The position numbers and the translations under genes are program-made. A DNA stretch of 64,000 bases from Limnohabitans sp. T6-5 (GTDB taxonomy: Bacteria; Pseudomonadota; Gammaproteobacteria; Burkholderiales; Burkholderiaceae_C), in contig NZ_NERV01000002.1 of the NCBI RefSeq assembly GCF_003063315.1, forward strand, positions 310,001 to 374,000. Reading direction: 5' to 3'. The first letter of the stretch is position 1. Each line of letters opens with the position of its first letter. Below are positions 1 to 6,363 of the stretch, piece after piece. Below the pieces are notes generated by a model. That model saw only the letters and a program-made list of their open reading frames with translations. It did no database searches and was not told the origin of the DNA.

Positions 1-1
1 C

Positions 2-628
2 ATGTACTGCAATGTTTGTGAGCAGACGTTGCACCATGTCGCAGGCAGAACACGTGACTCGGCGGGCCACTTTGCACATCTGCCTAAGTCGGGGTTTTGC
101 CCAACAAAAGCCACTGCAGCACTGCCCTATGGTCATCTGACACCCACTCATCCAGACCCTGTACGAGCCAAGTGGATCAGGGAGCAGGCCATGCAGCACT
201 GGCAATGGATCTTTCATGAAATGGCGATTCGCTGCCCCAACTTTGACGCCTACGAATTCATCGAATTGATAAAAGTTGCGGACAGGGATGGCCTTTGGGG
301 GTACCGCAACCTGACGCTGCTTCAAGTGCCAGAACTCTTTCTGGTTTCTCGAGATTTCACGCCCCGTACCAGCAAATTCAGAAAAGCCTGGTTTCGCTTT
401 TGGTTCAGTGCCAACATTCGATCGATTGATGAGCTTTGGATTACTCCACCTGAGAACGTACAACTTCTGAGGGCCGAGTTTCCGGCACCCAAGGGTCGTC
501 AGAAGACCCCATACCCCCACGAAATTGAGGACGTCATCAAATGTCAACAGATCATGGGCATTCATGAGAATGTCAAAATCCGAGATTTCGCAGCCAGAGT
601 CATCCCTGAGGCACTGGGAATCAAATGA
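2..628 (+). CDS. Hypothetical protein with CoiA-like zinc motif, possibly 5'-truncated
   Basis: The 208-residue frame opens at the window edge, so the true start may lie upstream. The N-terminus has CNVC (residues 3-6) followed by HFAH near residue 23; paired cysteines with a C-terminal HFAH resemble the zinc-ribbon start of CoiA-like proteins. The remainder is rich in aromatic and basic residues and I do not recognise it. It is the only gene in the leftmost part read rightwards, and its 3' end overlaps the convergent gene at 562-1128 by 67 bp. It belongs to the mobile element. A DNA-related role is inference from the zinc motif only. Confidence 0.55.
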   Translation: MYCNVCEQTLHHVAGRTRDSAGHFAHLPKSGFCPTKATAALPYGHLTPTHPDPVRAKWIREQAMQHWQWIFHEMAIRCPNFDAYEFIELIKVADRDGLWGYRNLTLLQVPELFLVSRDFTPRTSKFRKAWFRFWFSANIRSIDELWITPPENVQLLRAEFPAPKGRQKTPYPHEIEDVIKCQQIMGIHENVKIRDFAARVIPEALGIK

Positions 629-1128
629 TGCGCTGATTGAATCGGGCGAATGTCATCTTCATCTGGTCCACAATCTTTTTTCGGGCAATAGGGTTCTTGT
701 TCCCACAGGTCCCAAAGAAGTACTTCAACATCCTCGAATAATTGTGGGTATGCCTTTTTAAAGATCTCTTCTAGCGATGCATTGAACGCTAGTTGATCAA
801 CCAGCTTATCTGGAATTGAGCCCAAATAGACGCCTGCGAAATGGGCACAGCAAAGCTCTTTCCAGCTCGCGGCAAACACATCCAGCGGCACTAACTTACC
901 CGACGCAATGGCTTGTCGATCCAGATATGAAACTGAATCTTTAAAACGACATGCTGGCGGTCGAAAGTGATTTTCTATCGGCAATCCCACCGTCAAAAAA
1001 GCATGCAACGTGCGGGGCCACTTTGTAGTCCACCAGGACAGTACTTTTATCCCATCAAGGGACGTTAACTCACTAGACAAGTCGATATGTCCAGTGTGAT
1101 TAACATCGGGAATGCGAAGGTTTTTCAT
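562..1128 (-). CDS. Hypothetical protein of the mobile element
   Basis: A 188-residue soluble protein with no signal peptide or membrane segment. It has scattered cysteines (CC near residue 93; C-x5-C in a C-terminal EPYCPKKDCGPDED stretch) that might bind metal, and an acidic segment near residue 160. I do not recognise the family. It starts 6 bp downstream of the stop at 1135, so it is probably the last gene of the leftward operon that begins near the SSB gene. Its 3' end overlaps the opposite-strand gene at 2-628. Confidence 0.6.
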   Translation of the reverse strand: MKNLRIPDVNHTGHIDLSSELTSLDGIKVLSWWTTKWPRTLHAFLTVGLPIENHFRPPACRFKDSVSYLDRQAIASGKLVPLDVFAASWKELCCAHFAGVYLGSIPDKLVDQLAFNASLEEIFKKAYPQLFEDVEVLLWDLWEQEPYCPKKDCGPDEDDIRPIQSAHHLIPSASGMTLAAKSRILTFS

Positions 1129-1134
1129 AAGTCT

Positions 1135-1434
1135 TCAATGTTGGGCAGCCGAATTCATAACAAGCTGCTTTTGCTTTTCCGAAAGTTCGTCAACTTTTTG
1201 TTGACGAGCCTTCAAGTAGGCTCTGGCATCCAACATCAATTGCGTGGAACGCGGAGTCTGCGGCAACATATTGAGGAAACTTACAACCTCCGTATGGCTG
1301 CCCTCCAGACCAAGGCTTTCGAGCACTTTGACAATGCCATCAATCAACGTGTAAACCGGTTGACGGTGGACTTCAGAGACGGGCCACTCAGAAAAACTTG
1401 GAGTCAAGAAAATGTGGGTTTGATTCAGTTTCAT
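1135..1434 (-). CDS. Small hypothetical protein
   Basis: A 99-residue protein with no hydrophobic segment. The C-terminal third (about residues 70-95) is charged and predicted helical, with a KARQQKVDELSEKQKQ stretch that could form a short coiled coil. It lies between two other small genes of the same strand, 6 bp before the next start and 16 bp after the previous stop, so it is part of the leftward operon. No family recognised. Confidence 0.6.
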   Translation of the reverse strand: MKLNQTHIFLTPSFSEWPVSEVHRQPVYTLIDGIVKVLESLGLEGSHTEVVSFLNMLPQTPRSTQLMLDARAYLKARQQKVDELSEKQKQLVMNSAAQH

Positions 1435-1450
1435 TTGATGTTTACCTCTT

Positions 1451-1720
1451 TTAAAAAAGACTTTGATTGAGCAATTGCTCCAGAATGACTGTTTCTTCCT
1501 GGGCAGTGAGATGGATGCCTGAGGCGTTGACCATGGACTTAAATCCGCGAATCAAGCGAGGAACCTCAGCGTTTTTCTTGGGTCGGCCACGGCCGCGTTT
1601 GGCGAAGTGAGAAAACAATAATCCCTGCATCATCTTGATGGTGATCGCACCGATGGCGACTTGCTCGGCATCCGTCAAGACCAAGCCAGGTGATTTCACA
1701 AAGTGATCAACCGCACTCAT
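1451..1720 (-). CDS. Small basic protein with AT-hook-like motif
   Basis: An 89-residue protein. The start at 1720 was chosen over a further-upstream start because its ATG overlaps the stop codon of the 41-residue membrane protein gene (ATGA), as expected for coupled translation. Residues about 46-53 read RGRGRPKK, the core of an AT-hook that binds the minor groove of AT-rich DNA. A Thr-Ala-Gln-Glu-Glu helix lies near the C-terminus. A DNA-binding role inside the element is plausible but inferred from one short motif. Confidence 0.6.
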   Translation of the reverse strand: MSAVDHFVKSPGLVLTDAEQVAIGAITIKMMQGLLFSHFAKRGRGRPKKNAEVPRLIRGFKSMVNASGIHLTAQEETVILEQLLNQSLF

Positions 1721-1842
1721 TTGGACACCACGGACAAAAAGAGTGCCGCCACGGCGATGGCCACGTTGACTGCAAAAACCACAGCCGCCCCCAAAAATGC
1801 CCATTGACCATGCTTGGATAATTTGGATAAAACCATACTCAT
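1717..1842 (-). CDS. 41-residue single-pass membrane protein
   Basis: A 41-codon gene: an ATG at 1842 preceded by AGGAG at good spacing, and a TGA at 1717-1719. The protein starts with a basic 12-residue head (two Lys and a His), then an unbroken hydrophobic stretch of about 25 residues rich in Ala and Val, and ends VVSK. One inner-membrane helix is expected. Both ends overlap neighbours by 4 bp (ATGA with the 1839-2135 stop and with the 1720 start), so it is translationally coupled in the operon, which strongly supports it being real. Function unknown. Confidence 0.65.
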   Translation of the reverse strand: MSMVLSKLSKHGQWAFLGAAVVFAVNVAIAVAALFLSVVSK

Positions 1843-2135
1843 GCGCTCCTGTTTCTGGTGCTCAAACCGACTTGGGCTTGATGCGTCAGGCGTGCTCGGC
1901 CGACGTAGTGGCCTCGCTCCAGGACACGCTCTGCGGTAAATCGGATCAGGTTTTGACGCTGCAGCTGAGTGACGATTGCACGTATCTCTTCAATGCTCCA
2001 GGTGGGCCTCCAATGGCGCTCTAAACCCGAAATCGTCATCGGTTGCTGCTCCAGTGTCTTGAGCACCATTCGGGCCTCCAAGCTGATCAATTCAGCAGGC
2101 AGGCCAAGAGTTTGAAGTCGTTGAACCATTTCCAT
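1839..2135 (-). CDS. Small helical protein, possible winged helix
   Basis: A 98-residue protein with no membrane segment. Residues 35-75 read as two helices followed by a basic segment (a Trp-Ser-Ile-Glu-Glu helix, then TQLQRQNLIRFTAE, then RGHYVGRARLT), which looks like a small winged-helix DNA-binding fold. It is 6 bp downstream of the gene at 2142-2597 and overlaps the next start by 4 bp. The family is not recognised; the DNA-binding idea rests on pattern only. Confidence 0.55.
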   Translation of the reverse strand: MEMVQRLQTLGLPAELISLEARMVLKTLEQQPMTISGLERHWRPTWSIEEIRAIVTQLQRQNLIRFTAERVLERGHYVGRARLTHQAQVGLSTRNRSA

Positions 2136-2141
2136 GACCTC

Positions 2142-2597
2142 TTAATCGTCTGGACCAGACCCACAGCCTGCAGGGCAAGATCCAAGCTCGATGCCGTGCG
2201 AACAATATCCATGTCCAGCATTCCAATTCTGCGATTCAGCTCTCTCTTGAGCCGTGGCGTAGTCAAATGCCCGTGCCATCTCTAAAACCCGTTGACTCCA
2301 AGGTTCTGGCAACCGAGCAGTGAGACCATCCACAGAAGCTGAAAAATTCTCGACATACAAGTCATGCGACTGGCTGCATGTGCGCCCAGCCTCATTCGCC
2401 AATTCTGTCAATTGCTCACGCAAAGCAACTTCATTCACATTCGCTTGAGCCGTCGCATGACTTGTTTCCACCAGACACCCGTCGACCAACATCCGCCCAG
2501 ATTGGGTGATCTCAATCGTGATCGTGTCGCCCAAAATCACCCACGGAACCTGTTGCACCACAGGGTCCAATGGGTTGGCATACCGCGTTGAAGACAT
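2142..2597 (-). CDS. Hypothetical protein with Cys-rich C-terminus
   Basis: A 151-residue soluble protein. The last 25 residues carry YCSHGIELGSCPAGCGSG, a Cys-x8-Cys-x3-Cys arrangement with a histidine that suggests a metal site. The N-terminal 60 residues look like beta strands (VILGDTITIEITQSGRMLVDG). It lies between the SSB gene (78 bp upstream) and the small genes to the left, in the same leftward operon. I do not recognise the family. Confidence 0.55.
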   Translation of the reverse strand: MSSTRYANPLDPVVQQVPWVILGDTITIEITQSGRMLVDGCLVETSHATAQANVNEVALREQLTELANEAGRTCSQSHDLYVENFSASVDGLTARLPEPWSQRVLEMARAFDYATAQERAESQNWNAGHGYCSHGIELGSCPAGCGSGPDD

Positions 2598-2675
2598 GAC
2601 GCATCCCTTTCTTCATTGACGTTACGGTGGTGCTCCATGAGGTTCTGGTGCCTCATCGTTGGAGCCCCTCGCTAT

Positions 2676-3104
2676 TTAGGCCTGATCCGAGTTGCCAACC
2701 TGCTCTTGAGTCCGTCGAGCTTTCATGACAATTTGCTCAACACGGTTGAGTGCCAGAGAAACGCTTGTTGCATCGACCCGGATCTCGAAAGAATCCGACT
2801 TGCCCTGGGCGCGGTCAGCATCGGACACGCGATAAATGTGCGGGTATGACTGGCCCATCACGACCACTCGCATCCCTTTACGCAGAAGGTTGCCGCAACC
2901 TTCTGCCAGGCGCTCATTCCAAACAGTGATTTGTGCTGGCTGGGATTTATCTGGGTCCTGAACCAGGTTGCCCTCATGGTCTTCGCGCCAAACATCGCTC
3001 ATGATCCGCATCTCACAAATCACGCGATCTTCACCACGGACTTTGATCTGCTTGACAGCGGGGTCAGCCAAAAGATTGCCCGTCAAAATGCTCTCTGTTG
3101 CCAT
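2676..3104 (-). CDS. ssb: Single-stranded DNA-binding protein (SSB-like)
   Basis: A 142-residue OB-fold protein starting MATESILTGNLLADP. The start at 3104 was preferred to an upstream start because the earlier codons are unlike any SSB. Landmarks are ILTGNLLADPAVKQ at the N-terminus, strands around VICEMRIMSD, the QPAQITVWNERLAEGCGNLLRKGMRV strand-helix-strand, and an aromatic YPHIY segment. It lacks the acidic C-terminal tail tip (DDDIPF) of chromosomal SSB and ends GNSDQA, so it is the element-encoded type. SSB genes stand next to DUF3158 and replication genes in SPI-7/PFGI-1-type ICEs, as here. It would coat single-stranded DNA during element transfer or replication. Confidence 0.8.
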   Translation of the reverse strand: MATESILTGNLLADPAVKQIKVRGEDRVICEMRIMSDVWREDHEGNLVQDPDKSQPAQITVWNERLAEGCGNLLRKGMRVVVMGQSYPHIYRVSDADRAQGKSDSFEIRVDATSVSLALNRVEQIVMKARRTQEQVGNSDQA

Positions 3105-3190
3105 GAAAAAAACTCCCTGACCGAAAATTTCAAGCAATGGACTCGGCCATTCGCATTGCCTGTTTGGGCAAACCGCCCACATTCAAATCG

Positions 3191-3619
3191 TCATTGCTCA
3201 GCCAAAGCATTTGAGGCTTTGCGATTTTTCAGATGCGCCTGCAGCCGCTTGATCGATTGCTGGTACATCAGAGACAACACATTCAGTTCACCCATGCGGC
3301 GATTGACTGATTCAAAGTGCCGCTTCACAGGTGCTGTCAGCGATTTCATGTCTGGCAGGATGTCCTCCCAGTTGCGATTGCGGCCAAAGGCATACCAGCG
3401 CAAGAACCGTGCACCATCCTTGCGGTTCTCGACCCTGGCGCGAATGCTTGTTCCGTCGACCACTGATGACTCAGCCAAAAGCTCCATCTCAATCAAAATC
3501 TGCTTGAGGCACGCTTGCTGAGAACGGATCAGGTTCATGAAGGCCGGACGACCTGTGAGTTGGGCCAACACAAAGCCCTCGGTCCCTGGCTGCAACAATT
3601 TCTCTTTAACGCCTGTCAT
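3191..3619 (-). CDS. DUF3158-like ICE protein
   Basis: A 142-residue soluble protein. The middle reads GARFLRWYAFGRNRNWEDILP, then a helical segment LNVLSLMYQQSIKRLQAHLKN; the FLRW core and the following long helices match my memory of the DUF3158 family, which sits next to ssb in integrating conjugative elements. Its position immediately upstream of ssb (86 bp) agrees. The molecular function of the family is unknown. The alternative is an unrelated helical protein; a profile search of PF11358 would decide. Confidence 0.6.
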   Translation of the reverse strand: MTGVKEKLLQPGTEGFVLAQLTGRPAFMNLIRSQQACLKQILIEMELLAESSVVDGTSIRARVENRKDGARFLRWYAFGRNRNWEDILPDMKSLTAPVKRHFESVNRRMGELNVLSLMYQQSIKRLQAHLKNRKASNALAEQ

Positions 3620-3731
3620 TTCGGCTCACTTTCAAACTGCAAAAGGGCGGGGCGCTGCCCCTTACCCTTAAAGGCCTTTAGGAACACAAAGTTGTGTATT
3701 CCGGTCAGTTCCATCAAATCGGTAAGATGGA

Positions 3732-3959
3732 GGAGAGAGAACAGGGGGCGGACAGCTGCGTGGCTTACAGCTGGGGAAGCCGCAGAAGCTACCGGTGGCC
3801 ACACGCCTGCCATCGAATCACAAAGGCGTACCAGAGTCGTGGCATGTGAGCGAGAATTGAAAACAGCAACACCATGCCCAAGGCTCAGCGGCGAAAGCCG
3901 CACCAGTTCGTCGCACGATTCACGACGACGATTTCCCCTAACGCCCCCTGTCTCTCTCC
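3732..3959 (+). ncRNA. Candidate structured RNA, copy A
   Basis: The ends are complementary: GGAGAGAGAACAGGGGGCG at 3732-3750 pairs with the stretch 3942-3959 with one bulged A. Inside, GGCATG (3841-3846) pairs with CATGCC (3873-3878), and GCGGC-GAAA-GCCGC (3888-3901) is a hairpin with a GNRA loop. CGTCG and CGACG further on form another stem. The GNRA loop exists only when read on the + strand, so an RNA would run opposite to the flanking operon. TAAGAT at 3723-3728 is a possible -10 box. Expression is inference. Confidence 0.5.
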
Positions 3960-4053
3960 AAAACTTCAAATCAGACACCACTCACCTCCAACTGATAGCG
4001 AACCGACAAACCTGTCCAGTGAGCGGTCAGTTCCATCGAATCGGTAAGATGGA

Positions 4054-4278
4054 GGAGAGAGAACGGGGGTCGGACAGCTGCGTGGCTTACAGCTGGGGAA
4101 GTCGCAGAAGCCACTGGTGGCCACACGCCTGCCATCGAATCACAAAGGCGTACCCGAGCCAAGACATGTCTGCGAAACATTGAAAAAGCACCATGTCCAA
4201 GACTCAGCGGCGTGAGCCGTACCCGTTCGTCGCCTGATTCACGACGACGACTGCCCCTAACGACCCCCGTCTCTCTCC
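4054..4278 (+). ncRNA. Candidate structured RNA, copy B
   Basis: Relative to copy A, the closing helix differs at two base pairs, and both partners changed together: GGAGAGAGAACGGGGGTCG (4054-4072) pairs with 4261-4278. The inner helix is GACATG (4163-4168) with CATGTC (4192-4197), where copy A has a G-C pair instead of A-T at the second position. The hairpin at 4207-4220 has loop GTGA (again GNRA) and a terminal G-T that is a legal G-U wobble only in + strand RNA. TAAGAT lies at 4045-4050. Confidence 0.5.
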
Positions 4279-4341
4279 AAAACATCAACCAAGCCAAAAA
4301 TGTCGGTTTTAAGGTCAACTCCTTCAAATTGCTAAGATGGT

Positions 4342-4569
4342 GGAGAGAGAACAGGGGTCGGACAGCTGCGTGGCTTACAGCTGGGGAAGCCGCAGAAGCC
4401 ACTGGTGGCCACACGCCTGCCATCGAATCACAAAGGCGTACCCGAGCCAAGACATGTGAGCTAACAAAATCACCTGCAACACCATGTCTAAGACTCAGCG
4501 GCGTGAGCCGTACCCGTTCGTCGCCTGATTCACGACGACGGCTACCCCTAACGCCCCCTGTCTCTCTCC
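4342..4569 (+). ncRNA. Candidate structured RNA, copy C
   Basis: The outer helix 4342-4360 with 4552-4569 pairs as in copy A except for one T-C mismatch. The inner helix is GACATG (4451-4456) with CATGTC (4483-4488), as in copy B, and the GNRA-type hairpin with loop GTGA is at 4498-4511. The 35-bp stretch between the inner helix arms differs from the other copies, as expected for an unconstrained loop. TAAGAT is at 4333-4338, with the same 3-nt gap to the helix start. Confidence 0.5.
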
Positions 4570-4580
4570 AAAACTTCAGC

Positions 4581-5096
4581 TCAAGCATGACCCGCATCCT
4601 CAGGCGCTTCATTGCTTGTCACGCCGTTGATGCCATCCAGTCCCGGCAACTGGCTTACATCCAGAGCATTCAATCGAATGCTCAGCTCAACCCAGTCAAC
4701 CCGAAACTTCTGTCCAATCGTGCGTGAGCGTGGCCACAAGATGATCAAACCAGCATCAGCAAGGTCGGTAAATGCACGTCGGCAAGACCGCTCAGACAAA
4801 AACGTCGTCGAGTACCGTGCGATGTAATAGCGACCAGAACGTTCTTGGAATTGCTTGAGACCATCCTGAAAATGCAAGCGCAGCCCATCCCACATGACCG
4901 TGGCTTCGGCCAAAGAGCCCTCACAAACTGCGATCAGGGAAACAAACAAGCTCGGTGTTAACCCTGAAATGCGCAATGCATCCCATGCCTGAGCTGCCGA
5001 ATCCAATTGTTCTTCCGTGTAAGAACGAGGCTCAATGCCGAACCTTGAAAACAACTCATCGTCAGCTGCTGTTGGAAACGGATAGCTCATGAACAT
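4581..5096 (-). CDS. Winged-helix replication-type protein of the element
   Basis: A 171-residue soluble protein. Residues about 95-150 read RYYIARYSTTFLSERSCRRAFTDLADAGLIILWPRSRT, then a beta strand FRVDWVELSIRL: helix, recognition helix and wing. The same layout occurs in the element protein at 9283-9708 and in the STY4528-like protein at 7252-9270. The start could be the ATG at 5096 (MFMSY) or at 5090 (MSYPF). Its first codons lie just before leader copy 1, and a short copy of this start is repeated ahead of leader copy 2. A DNA-binding role in element replication is inferred. Confidence 0.6.
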   Translation of the reverse strand: MFMSYPFPTAADDELFSRFGIEPRSYTEEQLDSAAQAWDALRISGLTPSLFVSLIAVCEGSLAEATVMWDGLRLHFQDGLKQFQERSGRYYIARYSTTFLSERSCRRAFTDLADAGLIILWPRSRTIGQKFRVDWVELSIRLNALDVSQLPGLDGINGVTSNEAPEDAGHA

Positions 5097-5113
5097 GACT
5101 CCAAAAAAAGGGT

Positions 5114-5227
5114 GGGAGAACCTCTCGGGTATGATTTACGCGGGGGTAGTTCCATGGGACTCGACCCCCATGGGACGGAACCACCCCCGCGTGTACAACA
5201 ATCCCCCCATGAACGAGAGGCCCTCCC
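5114..5227 (+). promoter_or_regulatory. Structured 5' leader sequestering the RBS, copy 1
   Basis: Helix P1 is GGGAG (5114-5118) with CTCCC (5223-5227) plus CCTCTCG (5121-5127) with CGAGAGG (5214-5220). Helix P2 is ACGCGGGGGT (5138-5147) with ACCCCCGCGT (5183-5192), extended by GTTCC with GGAAC. An apical CATGGG/CCCATG stem closes the top. The ATG of the 59-residue gene follows P1 directly, and its likely Shine-Dalgarno (AGAGG in 5214-5220) is inside P1. Unpaired GGTATGAT and CAACAA are shared with the other copies. The layout suggests translational control, by ligand, protein or temperature; this is inference. Confidence 0.65.
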
Positions 5228-5407
5228 ATGACCACAAAAGCGACTGATTCTGCGAATCAACCAGTCACGTTTGACCAGCTCCAAGACATTCAATTCCGGA
5301 TCGAAAGCGCCATGCATGCACTGCTTGACGGCATGCAAACGCTGGGACTTGATCCGCATACAGTTCTCGAAATCGATCAACAAATCAGGACTGTTTCGCT
5401 GAACTGA
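5228..5407 (+). CDS. 59-residue protein of leader cassette 1
   Basis: An ATG immediately after the structured leader opens a 59-codon frame ending TGA at 5405-5407. The protein is soluble and mildly acidic, with SAMHALLDGMQTLGLDP in the centre; a related AMHALL(D/G)G core is found in the other two small proteins of the element. Comparison with the copy at 6064-6243 shows many substitutions but an intact frame and the same length, which supports coding. Its last 23 bp overlap the convergent membrane protein gene (5385-5861). Function unknown; an antitoxin or regulator of the membrane partner is one speculative possibility. Confidence 0.6.
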   Translation: MTTKATDSANQPVTFDQLQDIQFRIESAMHALLDGMQTLGLDPHTVLEIDQQIRTVSLN

Positions 5408-5861
5408 TTTCAGCTTGCGCGCCTGGGGCTGTTACCGGTGGGTAGTAGCCCTGTTTGCGCAGCAGGTTGCGCCAACCGACTTGCCGTTCTGAAAGCTTTC
5501 CCGAGAAAGCCAGCTTCAAAAGTGCCCACGCTATAAATATTTTGAGCACCAGGAGGTGAAAATATTCAGATCGCAAATAGCCCTGGTAGAACTCAAAGGT
5601 GAACGGTACGGGCATCCCCCAGTGCAGCACGTCACCAATGAACGGGTCAATCGCGACATACAAGAGCGGAATAACTGCAGCTGCAAAGACGCTTTTCATT
5701 GCGACGTTCACATATCCAGCAGCAACTGAACCCGCAGCAAAACAGAAAGCCAACACCTGATCTATTCGCGTCAGAATGGATTCAGGCGTGGCCACGTAAG
5801 CCTCCTGTGCTTGCTTGATCAAGAATCTGCTTTTAATCGTTGTCTTCAGTGGTGTCATCAA
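5385..5861 (-). CDS. Small multi-pass membrane protein of cassette 1
   Basis: A 158-residue protein with hydrophobic segments near residues 36-56 and 58-75 and another around residues 104-120, so two or three membrane spans. The core SVFAAAVIPLLYVAIDPFIG and the EFYQGYLRS motif recur, modified, in the membrane protein at 10129-10527, so the two are paralogues. The 3' end overlaps the convergent 59-residue gene. The C-terminal 28 residues are duplicated as a remnant at 6221-6310. No family recognised. The repeated pairing with the leader/small gene suggests a two-component module. Confidence 0.65.
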   Translation of the reverse strand: MMTPLKTTIKSRFLIKQAQEAYVATPESILTRIDQVLAFCFAAGSVAAGYVNVAMKSVFAAAVIPLLYVAIDPFIGDVLHWGMPVPFTFEFYQGYLRSEYFHLLVLKIFIAWALLKLAFSGKLSERQVGWRNLLRKQGYYPPVTAPGAQAEISSAKQS

Positions 5862-5949
5862 TTTCTCCGGTTGGGTTTAAAAACTGCTGGACTCAATGCC
5901 AGAGCTGGCGGTAACGCGCAACTCATGAACATGACTCCCAAAAAAGGGT

Positions 5950-6063
5950 GGGAGAACCTCTCGGGTATGATTCACACGGGGGTAGTTCCATGGGACTAGA
6001 CCCCCATGGGACGGAACCACCACCGCGTGTCCAACAACCAACCCATGAACGAGAGGCCCTCCC
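5950..6063 (+). promoter_or_regulatory. Structured 5' leader, copy 2
   Basis: P1 is identical to copy 1 (GGGAG with CTCCC and CCTCTCG with CGAGAGG), and the ATG at 6064 again follows it directly. P2 (starting ACACGGGGGT) has two mismatches with its partner ACCACCGCGT, so this copy has begun to lose pairing. GGTATGAT and CCAACAA are kept. Even the upstream flank (CTCATGAACATGACTCC, part of the 4581-5096 gene start) is repeated here, showing that the copy arose by segmental duplication. Confidence 0.55.
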
Positions 6064-6243
6064 ATGACCACAAAAGCGACTGATTCTGCGAATCAACCAG
6101 TCACGCTTGACCAGCTCCAAGACATTCAATACCGCATCGAAACCGCCATGCACGCTCTGCTGGGCGGTCTGGAAACGCTGGGACTTGATCCGCAGACAAG
6201 TCTCGAAATCGATCAACAAATCAGGACTGTTTCGCTGAACTGA
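6064..6243 (+). CDS. 59-residue protein of leader cassette 2
   Basis: A paralogue of the 5228-5407 product with the same length and nearly the same ends. Differences cluster in the middle (FDQLQDIQFRIESAMHALLDGM becomes LDQLQDIQYRIETAMHALLGGL, and so on), with many synonymous or conservative changes and no frameshift. Leader 2 precedes it directly. Its convergent membrane-protein partner is reduced to a fragment, so this cassette may be inactive or may act in trans. Confidence 0.5.
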   Translation: MTTKATDSANQPVTLDQLQDIQYRIETAMHALLGGLETLGLDPQTSLEIDQQIRTVSLN

Positions 6244-6310
6244 TTTCAGCTTGCGCGCCTGGGGCTGCTGCCAACTGGTAGTAGCCCTCTTTGTGCAATA
6301 GGTCCCGCTC
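6221..6310 (-). pseudogene. 3' remnant of cassette membrane protein gene
   Basis: Read on the minus strand, this stretch encodes HKEGYYQLAAAPGAQAEISS and further residues up to a TGA at 6221-6223, which closely matches the last 28 residues of the 5385-5861 protein (RKQGYYPPVTAPGAQAEISS...). No start, membrane segments or upstream sequence of that gene remain. It is a truncated duplicate left beside cassette 2. Confidence 0.65.
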
Positions 6311-6363
6311 ATCACATCCTGAATGGATGGATGACCCAGCTTGAGTGCGGTGATCTTTCGCAT

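Larger units (their letters stand above)
3703..4580. repeat. Three tandem ~225-bp imperfect repeats between genes
   Basis: Between the genes at 3191-3619 and 4581-5096 there is no credible protein gene. Instead three related units occupy 3703-3969, 4025-4290 and 4313-4580. Each has a conserved lead-in (GGTCA, then 14 nt, then TAAGAT, then 3 nt), a GGAGAGAGA start, a near-identical first half, a variable stretch of ~35 bp, a second conserved part, and an end CTCTCTCCAAAA. Spacing between unit starts is 322 and 288 bp. Open frames crossing the units on either strand are by-products of the repeat. The three cores are listed separately as candidate RNAs. Confidence 0.8.

Noticed and set aside
3732..4569. 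MITE-type insertion sequences
   Set aside because: The ends are inverted repeats, but no target-site duplication is seen, the units are tandem with a shared lead-in box, and pairing is maintained internally as well; a MITE origin is still not fully excluded.
3616..4612. Minus-strand frames encoding RETGGVRGSRRRES-type repeats
   Set aside because: They follow the repeat on both strands and change frame relationship between copies; helix-preserving changes argue for RNA or DNA structure rather than protein.
5114..5227. Retron msr-msd or integron attC site
   Set aside because: No reverse transcriptase or integron integrase lies nearby and the structure abuts a start codon, which suits a leader better.
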